Source of the DNA: Halospina sp040196175
Lineage (GTDB): Bacteria > Pseudomonadota > Gammaproteobacteria > Pseudomonadales > Oleiphilaceae
Reading direction: 5' to 3'
DNA length: 64,000 bases
NCBI RefSeq assembly: GCF_040196175.1
Contig: NZ_JBEFNF010000003.1
Location: forward strand, 217,273 to 281,272
Shown here: positions 1 to 8,178 of the stretch, piece after piece
Layout of the letters: every line of letters starts with the position of its first letter
Numbering within the stretch: the stretch's first letter is position 1
The notes under the pieces: model-generated
Databases searched by the model: none
Seen by the model: the letters and a program-made list of their open reading frames with translations, nothing else
Told to the model about the DNA's origin: nothing
Made by a program: the position numbers and the translations under genes

Positions 1-80
1 TCATAATCACCTTTGTCTTGGCCTGTATGTTCGGCAACTTGTTGGATCTGTCGGAGCAAGTATAGTCGAGTGCCTTCCAT
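1..80 (-). CDS. Possible partial gene running off the left edge
   Basis: Read on the minus strand from an ATG at 80, the frame is open to the window edge and starts MEGTRLYLLRQIQQVAEHTG. A purine-rich GAGGGCGAG stretch lies just upstream and could serve as a ribosome binding site. The composition is more protein-like than the other frames here. It follows the decayed ADP-ribosylglycohydrolase gene on the same strand. Only about 26 codons are visible, so no family can be named and it may not be a gene. Confidence 0.25.
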   Translation of the reverse strand, partial: MEGTRLYLLRQIQQVAEHTGQDKGDY

Positions 81-201
81 GCTCGCCCTCGAACCGTCGG
101 AATGGCTCCGTCCGGGGGCGCAGGTCGAGCTCGAACATCCAAACGCTGACCGCCTGTTCCTAACACCATCGCCAGTGGAGAGAACCATCCTGAGGTACTC
201 A

Positions 202-1135
202 TTATTGCGTCTCCTGATGTGGGTCATTCTGCTTCAAGAGCCTCGTCCGTGGTCTGTTGCCAGAACTGGCGGAAGCGTTGGGGGTGGAAGCCATCCCACT
301 GATGTCTGCCTCGAGCGCCTCATTTTGCACCAAGCCCTTCCTGAATGACTCATCGACAGGCTGTATTGTTCCCAGGAGCACTCCCAGGATCATACCCCGG
401 TGTACGGTATTCGCGCCCGGGTTCGTCGCCGGTAATGGTCGGCTTCCAGAGCGTTGGGGCCGTGTCGGTGATGACCCGGGTCAGGGCGTCACCGTTGATC
501 AGCCTGAGGCGCATCGGGATGAAGACGGCCAACCCGGTACTGACCAGCTCGGAGCGATGGGTCAGCTGCTGGTGGGTCATGGCCATGCCAGTGGCGTAGG
601 CCTAAAACCACTTTCGGAGGTAGGTCTCCCTATAGGGATCCGGGATGGCGCCGGGCGTGGTCATGAAGCCGATGAAATCAGAAAGGAAACCTGTCTGGCT
701 GTACCCGCCATGCTGGGTAACGGAGCGCATCAGCAGGCGCAGGAGATCCGCCCCCAGTGTGTTCTCGCCGGCCTCTAGCCCGTGGTGGTAATGGTAGCGT
801 TTGGATTCACCTGCAGCGGCATTGCCGTGGGCCTGTTCCCGGGCGTCGGTGGTAAACCCGAAATGACTGTAGGACGTCCGGTAGAAGCGGGCGTGTTCCT
901 GGAGGATGTCATAGGGTCTGGAGAGCGTCGTGGCGCTGTCGGTGTCGGGTTGATAGCGGGCCCCCACCAGGAAGGAGCTCGGGTGCGGGTGCGGTGGGGC
1001 TTGGTAGCCCCTGATGCCGTCTGGAAAGTCCCGTTTCAGCTCGTCATCGGTGTAATACCAGTGTGAGGGCATTCCAAGGGCATCCCCCACGAACGCGCCC
1101 CAGAGCGCGTTTTCAATTCTTTCTCGGAGCATCAT
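202..1135 (-). pseudogene. Decayed ADP-ribosylglycohydrolase (DraG/ARH family)
   Basis: The ATG at 1135 follows a good GAGGAG site. The first part is a clear family N-terminus (GAFVGDALGMPSHWYY and following, to about residue 177). After ETYLRKWF an amber TAG at 604-602 stops the frame. In the same frame the sequence resumes as AYATGMAMTHQQLTHRSELV, which fits the later family segment but with the usual stretch between missing. The C-terminal block reappears in another frame near 429-202 as TNPGANTVHRGMILGVLLGT, matching the family's GGDNxHRGAVLGALLG metal-binding block, and ends with DESFRKGL. A nonsense codon, at least two internal losses and a frameshift make this a remnant. Intact relatives remove ADP-ribose from modified targets; this copy should be inactive. 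Confidence 0.85.
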
Positions 1136-1287
1136 TGAACTCCTCAAGCTGGCACGAACAGCTTTAGACGTTTCGGATCACGGAGTGTTACACAAGAAGC
1201 TTGTGCTGTGCCCTTCTCGACAAGATCGCAATGTTGATCTGTTGGGCTTGAATTTGGTTTTGAGTGCCAACGGGGTTGTGAGGTTAC

Positions 1288-1572
1288 TCATGAAATCCGT
1301 TTGCAGCTCCCTGTCAGGAGGCCTCTGCAGTCAGCATCCATCAATCCTGCAAAACAAGCCCACAGCAGCAGTCCCAGCGCCATTTCAAATTCCGGGAACA
1401 GGCTTATTGCCATTATAGTTGTGGAGGATGAGGCCAATGCTGAGGCAGGAATAATAGTTTTAATCCAGCTCTCCACTGTACTGATACACGACTCGGGTGG
1501 CAGTCGGCCGACCTGCCAGTGATAGAAAATGATCGAAGCGCCGAGTGCCAGTATTGCTCCAGCGAGCATCAT
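1288..1572 (-). CDS. Small membrane protein of unknown function, last gene of unknown operon
   Basis: A 94-residue protein that I do not recognise. The start codon overlaps the stop of the upstream gene (TCATGATG), so the two are probably translationally coupled. Hydrophobic stretches near residues 1-20 (MMLAGAILALGASIIFYHW) and about 55-78 (ISLFPEFEMALGLLLWACFAG) suggest two membrane passes. It ends the four-gene cluster read from 3007 to 1288. Confidence 0.55.
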   Translation of the reverse strand: MMLAGAILALGASIIFYHWQVGRLPPESCISTVESWIKTIIPASALASSSTTIMAISLFPEFEMALGLLLWACFAGLMDADCRGLLTGSCKRIS

Positions 1573-2036
1573 GAGGAGCTGTCCCCATTTTCTTCTCTCT
1601 CAATCCTCTTGGCTTCAGGAGAAGGTATTCCGGCGTCTATTCTGGAAGAAGCATCTTGCCGGACGGACTGACATCGTTTCTCGGTGAAATGTCGCCGGGC
1701 GAACTCCCGCATGGTTTCATCGGGGTCGGGCTTAAGCTCTGGGAAACCCTCCCTGGTAACCAACTGCATAGCATTTGCGAGCTGCGAGGAAGACCAGCCA
1801 GCTTTGAGTATGGTGGTTTCCAGCTGCGCATTGATCTCAAGAAAGGACTCACTATGCTTATGTCTTCCCTCGTGTTCGGCGACACTCCCGCAAAAGCTGA
1901 TCTTGTATAGAAGACGAGCCAGGGGCAGCAATGCTTCAGGGGAATGTGCAGATTCATTAGCGAAAGCCTGTGACACACCTGACGAGAGTAATAGGGCTGA
2001 AACCAGGAGGGTTGTCAGATGTCGCCTCATGCTCAT
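1569..2036 (-). CDS. Exported protein of unknown function (unknown operon, third gene)
   Basis: 155 residues from the ATG at 2036, chosen because it overlaps the preceding stop (ATGA) and follows GGAGAAGCAGGA; an upstream in-frame start would run deep into the previous gene. The N-terminus MSMRRHLTTLLVSALLLSSG followed by VSQAFA is a typical Sec signal peptide with cleavage after AFA. The mature part is charged and mostly helical in character and ends in an Arg/Glu-rich tail. Two cysteines (CGS and KRC) could form a disulfide. No family is recognised. Likely periplasmic, made together with two small membrane proteins. Confidence 0.6.
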   Translation of the reverse strand: MSMRRHLTTLLVSALLLSSGVSQAFANESAHSPEALLPLARLLYKISFCGSVAEHEGRHKHSESFLEINAQLETTILKAGWSSSQLANAMQLVTREGFPELKPDPDETMREFARRHFTEKRCQSVRQDASSRIDAGIPSPEAKRIEREENGDSSS

Positions 2037-2335
2037 GTCCTGCTTCTCCAATCCTGTGTATCCAGTATTGCCTGTCTCTGGTCGCTGGCTCTTCGGTAGC
2101 CCAGATAGGTGAAAGAAGCGAAACACGCAACCAGGAGAAGAAAAAGCGCCCTGGAGCTTTCCGTTTCAATGAAGGGAGCAAACAGCAACACACCTGAAAA
2201 CGCGAACAGCACCGCACTAAGCAGACCGTGCGCCAGGGATGCCCACAGACCGGAGGTTATCCTCCCACTGCTCATACCGTTGATGATCGTCATGCGGAGG
2301 AACCAGGTCGCTATGAGGGCTAGGAAGCCGTACAT
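2033..2335 (-). CDS. Small membrane protein of unknown function (unknown operon, second gene)
   Basis: 100 residues with three hydrophobic segments: about 1-20, 32-52 (LAHGLLSAVLFAFSGVLLFA) and 62-80 (ALFLLLVACFASFTYLGY), then a polar C-terminus. The ATG follows the previous stop directly (TGAATG), and its own stop overlaps the next start. No family recognised. The coupling to its neighbours indicates one transcript. Confidence 0.6.
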   Translation of the reverse strand: MYGFLALIATWFLRMTIINGMSSGRITSGLWASLAHGLLSAVLFAFSGVLLFAPFIETESSRALFLLLVACFASFTYLGYRRASDQRQAILDTQDWRSRT

Positions 2336-3007
2336 TCAGAGATCCTCATAGACTAGGAGGCCCCGCGCGGCAAGCTCTCTTCGGGCTTCTTCGGAACTGT
2401 TCCTAGCTAGGATATTGATGCCCGCGATGAGGATGAAAACAAAGACGGTTGCACCGCCATAGCGCAGGGCTTTTTCAGGATCCTTGCCGAATCGATCAGC
2501 GACTGCCTTGACCAATGGGCTTGAGCACAATGCCCGGACTGTATCCGAAACCGCCCCTTTAAACCCTTTGCTGAGCACCGTCAGGATCGTTCCCGCGACG
2601 CCAGCGACGGTCACATCGGTTGTGACTTCCGGTATCTTCGTTTGATCGGTAACAGAGGCAACTTTCTGGTTAAAGGCAAAAAACTCTTTTAGCTCCTCAT
2701 CACTGAGTGACCACATAAACCAGTAAGGCTGGACTCGCTGGAAACCGATCAACTTCCGGAGATCCCTCAGGACACGGGAGTCCCGGGGTAGTTGATCGAG
2801 CATGCGTCTTAGGACCAGGCACTGTTTCTGTTCCGGGAGATGGCGGTAAAGGGCCACGCCAGTCACATGGGGTGCGTACTTTGATGGGGAACTCTTGATC
2901 TCATCAAGGCAGGGCTTGGAAAGCCCCATGAGGTTGGCCAGTGCCAGAACGGGCTTGGTATCGAAATTGGCTGTGTTGTATCGGGAGAGTACGGAGTCTG
3001 TCTTCAT
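2336..3007 (-). CDS. Unknown protein with C-terminal membrane segment (unknown operon, first gene)
   Basis: 223 residues, not recognised. The first 130 residues are soluble and basic, containing LRRMLDQLPRDSRVLRDLRK and an aromatic patch YWFMWSLSDEELKEFF. Residues about 133-165 are glycine/valine-rich. A single strong hydrophobic segment (ALRYGGATVFVFILIAGINI) lies near residue 190, with a short charged tail after it. The ribosome binding site AAAGGA precedes the ATG. It leads a four-gene, minus-strand operon with no or minimal gaps. I cannot assign a function; a membrane-tethered effector or sensor are both possible. Confidence 0.6.
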   Translation of the reverse strand: MKTDSVLSRYNTANFDTKPVLALANLMGLSKPCLDEIKSSPSKYAPHVTGVALYRHLPEQKQCLVLRRMLDQLPRDSRVLRDLRKLIGFQRVQPYWFMWSLSDEELKEFFAFNQKVASVTDQTKIPEVTTDVTVAGVAGTILTVLSKGFKGAVSDTVRALCSSPLVKAVADRFGKDPEKALRYGGATVFVFILIAGINILARNSSEEARRELAARGLLVYEDL

Positions 3008-3292
3008 TGGGTTTGATTCCTTTCAAGTGAGGCGTCTGACAGCCGGAGGTAGACGGATGACTGTCGGTTACCTGGTCCTTCAGATCGACAAATGAAAAAA
3101 TACCCCAGGGCGATTTTCAGGGTCAAGACAAAGCCCTTCCATTGGCGCTGGTTCCATTTTCACCAGCCAACCTTTATAATGGACTACGTATTATCCCATA
3201 CGGGGCTGGGTAAACGCCCTTAAAATCAACGGCAAAGGCATTCAGCCAGAACAGCGGGCACAGCTCCGATGGCTGGGTGAACTCAAGACCGA
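3008..3292. promoter_or_regulatory. Divergent intergenic region with ectA promoter candidate
   Basis: This gap separates the minus-strand unknown operon from ectA. A consensus -10 box TATAAT sits at 3175-3180, with a weak TTCCAT 17 bases upstream at 3152-3157. An imperfect inverted repeat (TTGGCGCTGGT at 3143-3153 and ACCAGCCAA at 3162-3170) covers the -35 region and is a plausible operator. The -10 match is seen; start site and regulator are inferred. Confidence 0.45.
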
Positions 3293-3811
3293 ATGACCAG
3301 CGAGACCTCCAGGGCGGAGGCAATCGAGCTCAGGCAACCGAAGGATACAGACGGCTACCGGTTACACCGGCTGATTGCCGAATGCCCGCCTCTCGACCCT
3401 AATTCCATCTACTGCAATCTCCTCCAGTGCACTCACTTCGCGGAGACCGGCGTCGCTGCCGAACTCGACGGTGAGCTGGTGGGCTTCATTTCCGCGTATA
3501 TTCCACCCATTAAGCCGGAGACCGTCTTTGTCTGGCAGGTGGCGGTGCATGAAAAAGCGCGTGGCACTGGTCTGGGCAAGCGTATGCTGCGTTTTGTGGC
3601 GCAGCGTCAGGCATGCCGCAATGTACGCTTCATGGACACGACCATAACCGAGGATAACGCTGCCTCATGGGGTCTTTTCATGTCCTTTGCGCGGGAGCTG
3701 GCAGCGGAGACCCAGAAGGAAACCTTCTTTGATGGTGACGTTCATTTCGGCGGGCATCACGATTCCGAGATTCTGTTGCGAATCGGTCCCTTCGACGTGA
3801 ACGCGCACTGA
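3293..3811 (+). CDS. ectA: L-2,4-diaminobutyrate acetyltransferase
   Basis: 172 residues, normal length for EctA. The enzyme transfers acetyl from acetyl-CoA to L-2,4-diaminobutyrate, the second step of ectoine synthesis, in the cytoplasm. The sequence has the family N-terminus (RLIAECPPLDPNSIYCNLLQ, residues 26-45), the core IPPIKPETVFVWQVAV and the GNAT acetyl-CoA loop RGTGLG at residues 90-95. The aspartokinase of the same pathway follows 93 bases later, so the two probably form one transcript. The usual ectB (transaminase) and ectC (synthase) between them are missing, and neither occurs elsewhere in the window. The ATG at 3293 gives the expected family start; no strong Shine-Dalgarno is seen. 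Confidence 0.93.
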   Translation: MTSETSRAEAIELRQPKDTDGYRLHRLIAECPPLDPNSIYCNLLQCTHFAETGVAAELDGELVGFISAYIPPIKPETVFVWQVAVHEKARGTGLGKRMLRFVAQRQACRNVRFMDTTITEDNAASWGLFMSFARELAAETQKETFFDGDVHFGGHHDSEILLRIGPFDVNAH

Positions 3812-3904
3812 AACAGCACACAGTCACGGAACCGGCTATACTGGATGCAAGAACAATGGGCCGGTTCCAGGGCGCAAAGTCAGAATCAACGCAAGAACGG
3901 TACT

Positions 3905-5341
3905 ATGGCAGATCATACGGTAGAAAAAATCGGTGGTACGTCCATGTCGGATTATACCGCCGTTCGCGACAACATCATCCTTGCGAATCGCGAGGACGGA
4001 GACGTCTACAATCGCATCTTTGTGGTTTCCGCTTATGGCGGTGTCACGGATCGGCTTCTGGAGCACAAGAAAACCGGCGATGCCGGCGTTTATGCCCTGT
4101 TCTCCCAATCGGATTCCGACTGGGCTTGGGGTGATGAGCTCACCAAGCTTTCGAAGTTTCTCTGTGAGATCAATGAGGAGCTCTTCGGTGATGAACTGCT
4201 GAGCCAGCAGGCGGACCAGTTCATCGCCGAACGCATCGAGGGGGTACGCAACTGTCTTCTGGACCTCCAGCGCCTGTGCTCTTACGGGCATTTCCAGCTC
4301 GAGGACCACCTGCTGACGGTACGTGAGATGCTGGCGGGCATTGGCGAGGCACACAGCGCCTTCAACACCACGCTGCTGCTGCAGAACGAAGGCTACAATG
4401 CCCGCCTGGTGGACCTCACCGGCTGGCGCGATACCGAGACCCTGCCCCTGGATGAGAAGGTCTCCCAGGCTTTCGACAAGATCGACCTGAGCCGTGAACT
4501 GGCCATCGTCACGGGATACGCTCAGTGCCAGGAAGGGCTGATGCGCACCTTCGACCGTGGCTACAGCGAGATGACGTTCTCCCGGATCGCGTGCATGACC
4601 GAAGCTCGCGAAGCAGTGATCCACAAAGAATATCACCTGAGTTCCGCCGATCCGAAAATTGTGGACGCTGAAAAGGTGGTGCCACTGGGCCGCACCAACT
4701 ACGACGTAGGCGACCAGCTGGCCAACCTGGGTATGGAAGCGATCCACCCACGCGCGGCCAAGGGCATGCGCCAGGCGGATATTCCGCTGCGGCTCAAGAA
4801 CACGTTTGAGCCTGAACACACCGGCACGCTGATCACCCGCGACTATGTAAGTGAAAAGCCGCAGGTGGAGATTGTGGCCGGAATGCGGCATGTCTTCGGT
4901 ATCGAAGTGTTTGATCAGGATATGCTCGGCGAGCCCGGGGCGGACCGCAAGTTCCTGGAGATCCTGTCGCGCTTCAAGGTGCACTTCATCAGCAAGGACA
5001 CCAACGCCAACACCATTACACACTATGTGGATACCTCGCTGCGTAACGTGAAGCGGCTGGTTAAGGCGCTGGAAGAGGTCTTCCCGTCGGCTGAAATCTC
5101 CACCCGCAAGGTCGCCATGGTCTCGGCGATTGGCAGTGACATGCAGGTTCCAGGGCTTCTGGCTACAGCTGTTAATGCGCTGCAGGAAGCTGAAATCCCG
5201 GTTCTGGCCATGCACCAGTGCATGCGTCAGGTGGATATGCAGTTTGTGGTGGAGGAGAGCGACTACGAACGGGCTATCGCCACACTGCACGGTAAGCTGA
5301 TCGAGCCCCACAAGCACGAATACGCCATTGTTGCGGCCTAA
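3905..5341 (+). CDS. ask_ect: Aspartate kinase, ectoine-cluster type
   Basis: 478 residues from the ATG at 3905, chosen because the kinase N-terminus VEKIGGTSM then lies at residues 6-14; an in-frame ATG 60 bases upstream adds an unrelated leader. The enzyme phosphorylates L-aspartate, feeding aspartate semialdehyde to ectoine and the aspartate-family amino acids. The catalytic part covers roughly residues 1-310, followed by a tandem ACT-like region (GADRKFLEILSRFKVHFISK and VSAIGSDMQVPGLLATAVNA). The sequence matches the specialised aspartokinase found at the end of ectABC operons, usually less sensitive to feedback by lysine and threonine. Here it follows ectA directly. Confidence 0.92.
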   Translation: MADHTVEKIGGTSMSDYTAVRDNIILANREDGDVYNRIFVVSAYGGVTDRLLEHKKTGDAGVYALFSQSDSDWAWGDELTKLSKFLCEINEELFGDELLSQQADQFIAERIEGVRNCLLDLQRLCSYGHFQLEDHLLTVREMLAGIGEAHSAFNTTLLLQNEGYNARLVDLTGWRDTETLPLDEKVSQAFDKIDLSRELAIVTGYAQCQEGLMRTFDRGYSEMTFSRIACMTEAREAVIHKEYHLSSADPKIVDAEKVVPLGRTNYDVGDQLANLGMEAIHPRAAKGMRQADIPLRLKNTFEPEHTGTLITRDYVSEKPQVEIVAGMRHVFGIEVFDQDMLGEPGADRKFLEILSRFKVHFISKDTNANTITHYVDTSLRNVKRLVKALEEVFPSAEISTRKVAMVSAIGSDMQVPGLLATAVNALQEAEIPVLAMHQCMRQVDMQFVVEESDYERAIATLHGKLIEPHKHEYAIVAA

Positions 5342-5384
5342 TTGCACGAGTCAATGGCTTTGATGGGGCGTTACTATCGCGCCT

Positions 5385-5407
5385 GAGCCCCTGTCTGACA
5401 GGGGCTC
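5385..5407 (+). terminator. Hairpin after aspartokinase gene
   Basis: A nine-base perfect stem, GAGCCCCTG (5385-5393) and CAGGGGCTC (5399-5407), with a five-base loop. No T-run follows, so it may be an imperfect intrinsic terminator or an mRNA-stabilising hairpin at the end of the ectA-ask transcript. Confidence 0.45.
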
Positions 5408-5504
5408 ACACTCTCCCGCCAGGTAACACTCAGGGATGCATTGAGTCATCCATAAATGGCCGCATAAAGTATATTTAAGTACAGCCATCAACCAGGGGAA
5501 TATT

Positions 5505-6578
5505 ATGGATACGCTGTTAAACCCAATGGAGCAGCGTGACCGGGAGCTGGTTGACGACGTCAGGGCCGATACGACGGAGAACTGGAAGGAACCGGCGTCA
5601 GCCGAACCGGAATTGCTGGATGATCAAGAGCCAGCCTCCGTCGTCGGTCACTATTTTCGTGATGCGCATCGATTCTCTCTTCTGGGTAAAGAGCAAGAGC
5701 GGGATCTGGGAGCGTCACTGCAGCAGACGTTGCGCGGGCTTCTCTCTGAAATCGACGAAGCGCAACCCGAGGCGCTGACCATCCGGGAGGTACTCGCCCA
5801 GGTGGAGAGCCACACCGGCACCCTGAGTGAGCAGGCGCGCCAGCACCTTGCCGACCTGCGGCGGTGGCGACGTGAACTCATACAGAGCAACCTGCGGCTG
5901 GCGGTTTATATCGCCCGTGGCCAGCAGGGCCGTGGCCTGGCATTACCGGATCTTATTCAGGAAGCCAATCTGGGCCTGATCAAAGCCGTGGAACGCTTCG
6001 ATCCGACCCGTGGTTTCAAGTTCTCCACCTACGCTTACTGGTGGATTTCGGAAGAGGTCAAGCGAGCCATTAAGCGAGGCCGCCGTGTCGTGCGCACGCC
6101 GGACCACGTGGTGGACGAGATCCGTCGGCTTCAGGCAGTGGAAGCGCGTCTCCAGCGTGAAACGGGCTCCCAGCCTGACCGCTATGAACTTGCGGAAGCT
6201 GCGGGAACCAATCCGGCCCGGGTAGATGAGCTGCTTGGTTTTGCTCGCCCCGAAGTCTCCACAGCGACGCCGATCTCCAGTGATGGGGATCTGGAGCTGG
6301 GTGATACCCTCGCTGATGAGGGCAGTGACAACGGGGAGTCACCACTCGAAGAGCGCGATCAGGCACGTCTTCTGAAAGACCTTTTTCATCTGTTGCGCGA
6401 GCGCGAAGCGGATATCCTGGGTCGTCGTTTCGGCATTAACCGGGATGAGCCTGAGACACTCCAGGTCATTTCCGAAGAGCTCGGTATCAGCCGTGAACGG
6501 GTGCGCCAGATTGAGAAGGGTGCCCTGCGCAAGCTGCGTGAGCACGCGGTCATGTTCGCGGATGTGGCCGGTAACTGA
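5505..6578 (+). CDS. RNA polymerase sigma-70 family factor, group 2 (RpoS/RpoD-like)
   Basis: 357 residues. Directs RNA polymerase to a set of promoters, as stationary-phase or alternative primary-type factors do. It lacks RpoD region 1.1. Region 1.2 begins near residue 48 (YFRDAHRFSLLGKEQERDLG), region 2 carries DLIQEANLGLIKAVERFD and STYAYWWI (about residues 148-180), region 3 covers roughly 200-270 and region 4 ends in EELGISRERVRQIEKGALRK. The acidic first 45 residues are unlike classical RpoS. A strong AGGGGA ribosome site precedes the ATG. A possible promoter lies upstream (TTGAGT 5441-5446, TAAAGT 5465-5470). Position after ectA-ask suggests, but does not prove, a stress role. Confidence 0.88.
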   Translation: MDTLLNPMEQRDRELVDDVRADTTENWKEPASAEPELLDDQEPASVVGHYFRDAHRFSLLGKEQERDLGASLQQTLRGLLSEIDEAQPEALTIREVLAQVESHTGTLSEQARQHLADLRRWRRELIQSNLRLAVYIARGQQGRGLALPDLIQEANLGLIKAVERFDPTRGFKFSTYAYWWISEEVKRAIKRGRRVVRTPDHVVDEIRRLQAVEARLQRETGSQPDRYELAEAAGTNPARVDELLGFARPEVSTATPISSDGDLELGDTLADEGSDNGESPLEERDQARLLKDLFHLLREREADILGRRFGINRDEPETLQVISEELGISRERVRQIEKGALRKLREHAVMFADVAGN

Positions 6579-6586
6579 CGCCTTCC

Positions 6587-7036
6587 TTAATGCATCAGAT
6601 ACAGCCAGGTGGCCGCGGCCACCTGGCAAGCCACAACGCCTGTTGTCAGCATCAGCCTCAGATGCAGATACCAGCGCGGCCAATAAGCCGGCATAGCGAA
6701 CCAATCCGTCAGGAAAAGCAGAATGTAGAGCACTGGAAAGATCAGTGCCTGAAGATGCCAGCCCAGCAGCAGCGTAACGCCTGCCGACACAAAGAAGACC
6801 TGACTCAGGAACATCGCGTGGATGGGCGAAAGCGGGTAGCTGTGTGCCCCGATCTGCATGCTCACGGGCCAGTAGACACCACTAAGAAAGGCCAGAATGC
6901 CCGCACTGTAAAGGTAGAAAAGCTGGATGCCGAGTGCGTCGTGATGGGTTGAAAACACCACCACCCCAAGTGTTGCCAGAAAGGGAATCAGCCCAGCCAG
7001 ACCGAAGATGAATGCAAGTGGACGTATAGCAAGCAT
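6587..7036 (-). CDS. DUF3429 family inner-membrane protein
   Basis: 149 residues with about five hydrophobic segments across almost the whole length, beginning LAFIFGLAGLIPFLATLGVV and ending VVACQVAAATWLYLM. The pattern 'LAGLIPF' at the N-terminus and 'ILAFLSGVYWP' in the second helix fits DUF3429, whose function is unknown. The start overlaps the stop of the upstream gene by one base (TGATG), so the two are co-translated. Confidence 0.75.
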   Translation of the reverse strand: MLAIRPLAFIFGLAGLIPFLATLGVVVFSTHHDALGIQLFYLYSAGILAFLSGVYWPVSMQIGAHSYPLSPIHAMFLSQVFFVSAGVTLLLGWHLQALIFPVLYILLFLTDWFAMPAYWPRWYLHLRLMLTTGVVACQVAAATWLYLMH

Positions 7037-7335
7037 CAGCGGTATCTCCCGGTCGGGATCCGAAGCGGGTCAATACCCACATCGTCAAGTCCCACCATTT
7101 CGTTGTAGGCGGAGTCATGGACAAGCTCGCGTGTAGCGATACCGGCTTCATCCAGCAGCTCGTTGGCAGCGGGGATGCTGGGCAGCAGCAGCGTCTGGTT
7201 ATCGTTGTCCGAAAGCACCAGACGCTGTCCGTCCAGCAGCACCTGAATCATGTAGAACTGACCTTCCAATGAGCGGATTTCCGTGTTCTCGACGCGATTA
7301 GCGGCGTCGCGGAGGGCGGCGAACTGAATGCGCAT
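7036..7335 (-). CDS. Small conserved protein, possibly DUF6482 family
   Basis: 99 residues, soluble, no signal peptide. It contains EGQFYMIQVLLDGQRLVLSD followed by a short acidic C-terminal half. Size and character resemble the small proteins grouped as DUF6482 in halophilic gammaproteobacteria; this link is from memory of the family and is not firm. It is coupled to the DUF3429 gene downstream. Confidence 0.55.
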   Translation of the reverse strand: MRIQFAALRDAANRVENTEIRSLEGQFYMIQVLLDGQRLVLSDNDNQTLLLPSIPAANELLDEAGIATRELVHDSAYNEMVGLDDVGIDPLRIPTGRYR

Positions 7336-7408
7336 AACTGATTCCCATTTCTGCGCTATGATGTCTTTTCAAATACGATGGTCATGTGGGGTCTGGTTTG
7401 CCCGGCAA

Positions 7409-7807
7409 TCAGTCTTCGTGATCTTTCATGGTCTGACCGGCCGCCAGCCCCAGTGTGGCGGCGAGGAGCATCAGCACCAGCGTGGCTGCAATATTGGCAA
7501 TACCCGCCGTAATCGCACCGGAGCGCAGCAGCGTCAGGGTTTCCAGACTGAATACTGAAAAGGTGGTGAGTCCGGCGCAGAAACCCGGCACCAGAAAGGC
7601 GTGGAGGTTGGCATGCGCGAGTCTTGAAGCAGGATCAGCGGCGCGACCGGCGATCCACCCGATCAGCAGGGAGCCGAGGATGTTCACCGTCAGAGTGCTC
7701 CAGGGAAAAGCGTGCCCGGAGACCATGAATCGATCCAGCCCGTGACGCAGAACACCTCCAAGCGCGGTCCCCAGCGCGACCCAGAAGGCCGTCAGGGTTG
7801 AATTCAT
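7409..7807 (-). CDS. crcB: Fluoride channel CrcB/Fluc, second subunit gene
   Basis: 132 residues from the ATG at 7807, which overlaps the stop of the first crcB (ATGA) and follows CTGGAGGA. A much longer open frame continues upstream, but that part is antisense-like and overlaps the other crcB. Four membrane helices are visible, with the family motifs GGVLRHGLDRF, STLTVNILGSLLIGW and GFCAGLTTFSVFSLETL. Fluc proteins export fluoride as dual-topology dimers; tandem copies of opposite orientation usually form heterodimers, which is likely here. Confidence 0.9.
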   Translation of the reverse strand: MNSTLTAFWVALGTALGGVLRHGLDRFMVSGHAFPWSTLTVNILGSLLIGWIAGRAADPASRLAHANLHAFLVPGFCAGLTTFSVFSLETLTLLRSGAITAGIANIAATLVLMLLAATLGLAAGQTMKDHED

Positions 7808-8178
7808 TGCATTCCTCCAGTTATCGCCAGCCCCAGAACAAGCGCCCCCAGCCCGGCCACCAGTGTGGCAGCCAGGTTGAACAAAGCGCTGGCCAGCCGG
7901 TGCGCGTGCGCCAGGGTGAGCGTCTGCAGTGACCACGAGGACACTGTGGTGAAACTGCCGCAGAAGCCGGTCATAGCCAGAGCGGAGACCACCGGCTGGC
8001 CGGATGAGCCACCTGTTGCCCCGACCAGCAGCCCAACGAGAAAGGCGCCCAGAGTATTTACGGTCAGGGTACCGAAGGAGAGCGGCGTGTGGGTGCGGCG
8101 ATCGATCCAGACCGTCAGGTGGAAGCGCGCTAGCCCGCCCAGGGCGCTGCCTGCAGCCACGGCGAGCAATTCCGCCAT
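7804..8178 (-). CDS. crcB: Fluoride channel CrcB/Fluc, first subunit gene
   Basis: 124 residues from the ATG at 8178, which overlaps the tag stop codon (TGATG); a GTG one codon earlier is also possible. The motifs GGLARFHLTVWID, FGTLTVNTLGAFLVGLLVG and GFCGSFTTVSSWSLQTLTL are those of the fluoride channel family: the Asn in the TVNTLG motif and the Phe/Thr/Ser track line the pore. Paired with the adjacent crcB copy, and part of the pdxH-PPTase-tag-crcB-crcB run. Confidence 0.9.
   Translation of the reverse strand: MAELLAVAAGSALGGLARFHLTVWIDRRTHTPLSFGTLTVNTLGAFLVGLLVGATGGSSGQPVVSALAMTGFCGSFTTVSSWSLQTLTLAHAHRLASALFNLAATLVAGLGALVLGLAITGGMQ

Noticed and set aside
3180..3292. Short open frame ending at the ectA start (…INGKGIQPEQRAQLRWLGEL…)
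   Set aside because: About 37 codons, lies over the ectA promoter, has no start with a ribosome site and no family match.
3836..5347. 503-residue minus-strand frame
   Set aside because: It is the antisense of the aspartokinase gene, which has full family motifs on the plus strand; GC-rich codon use leaves the opposite strand open.
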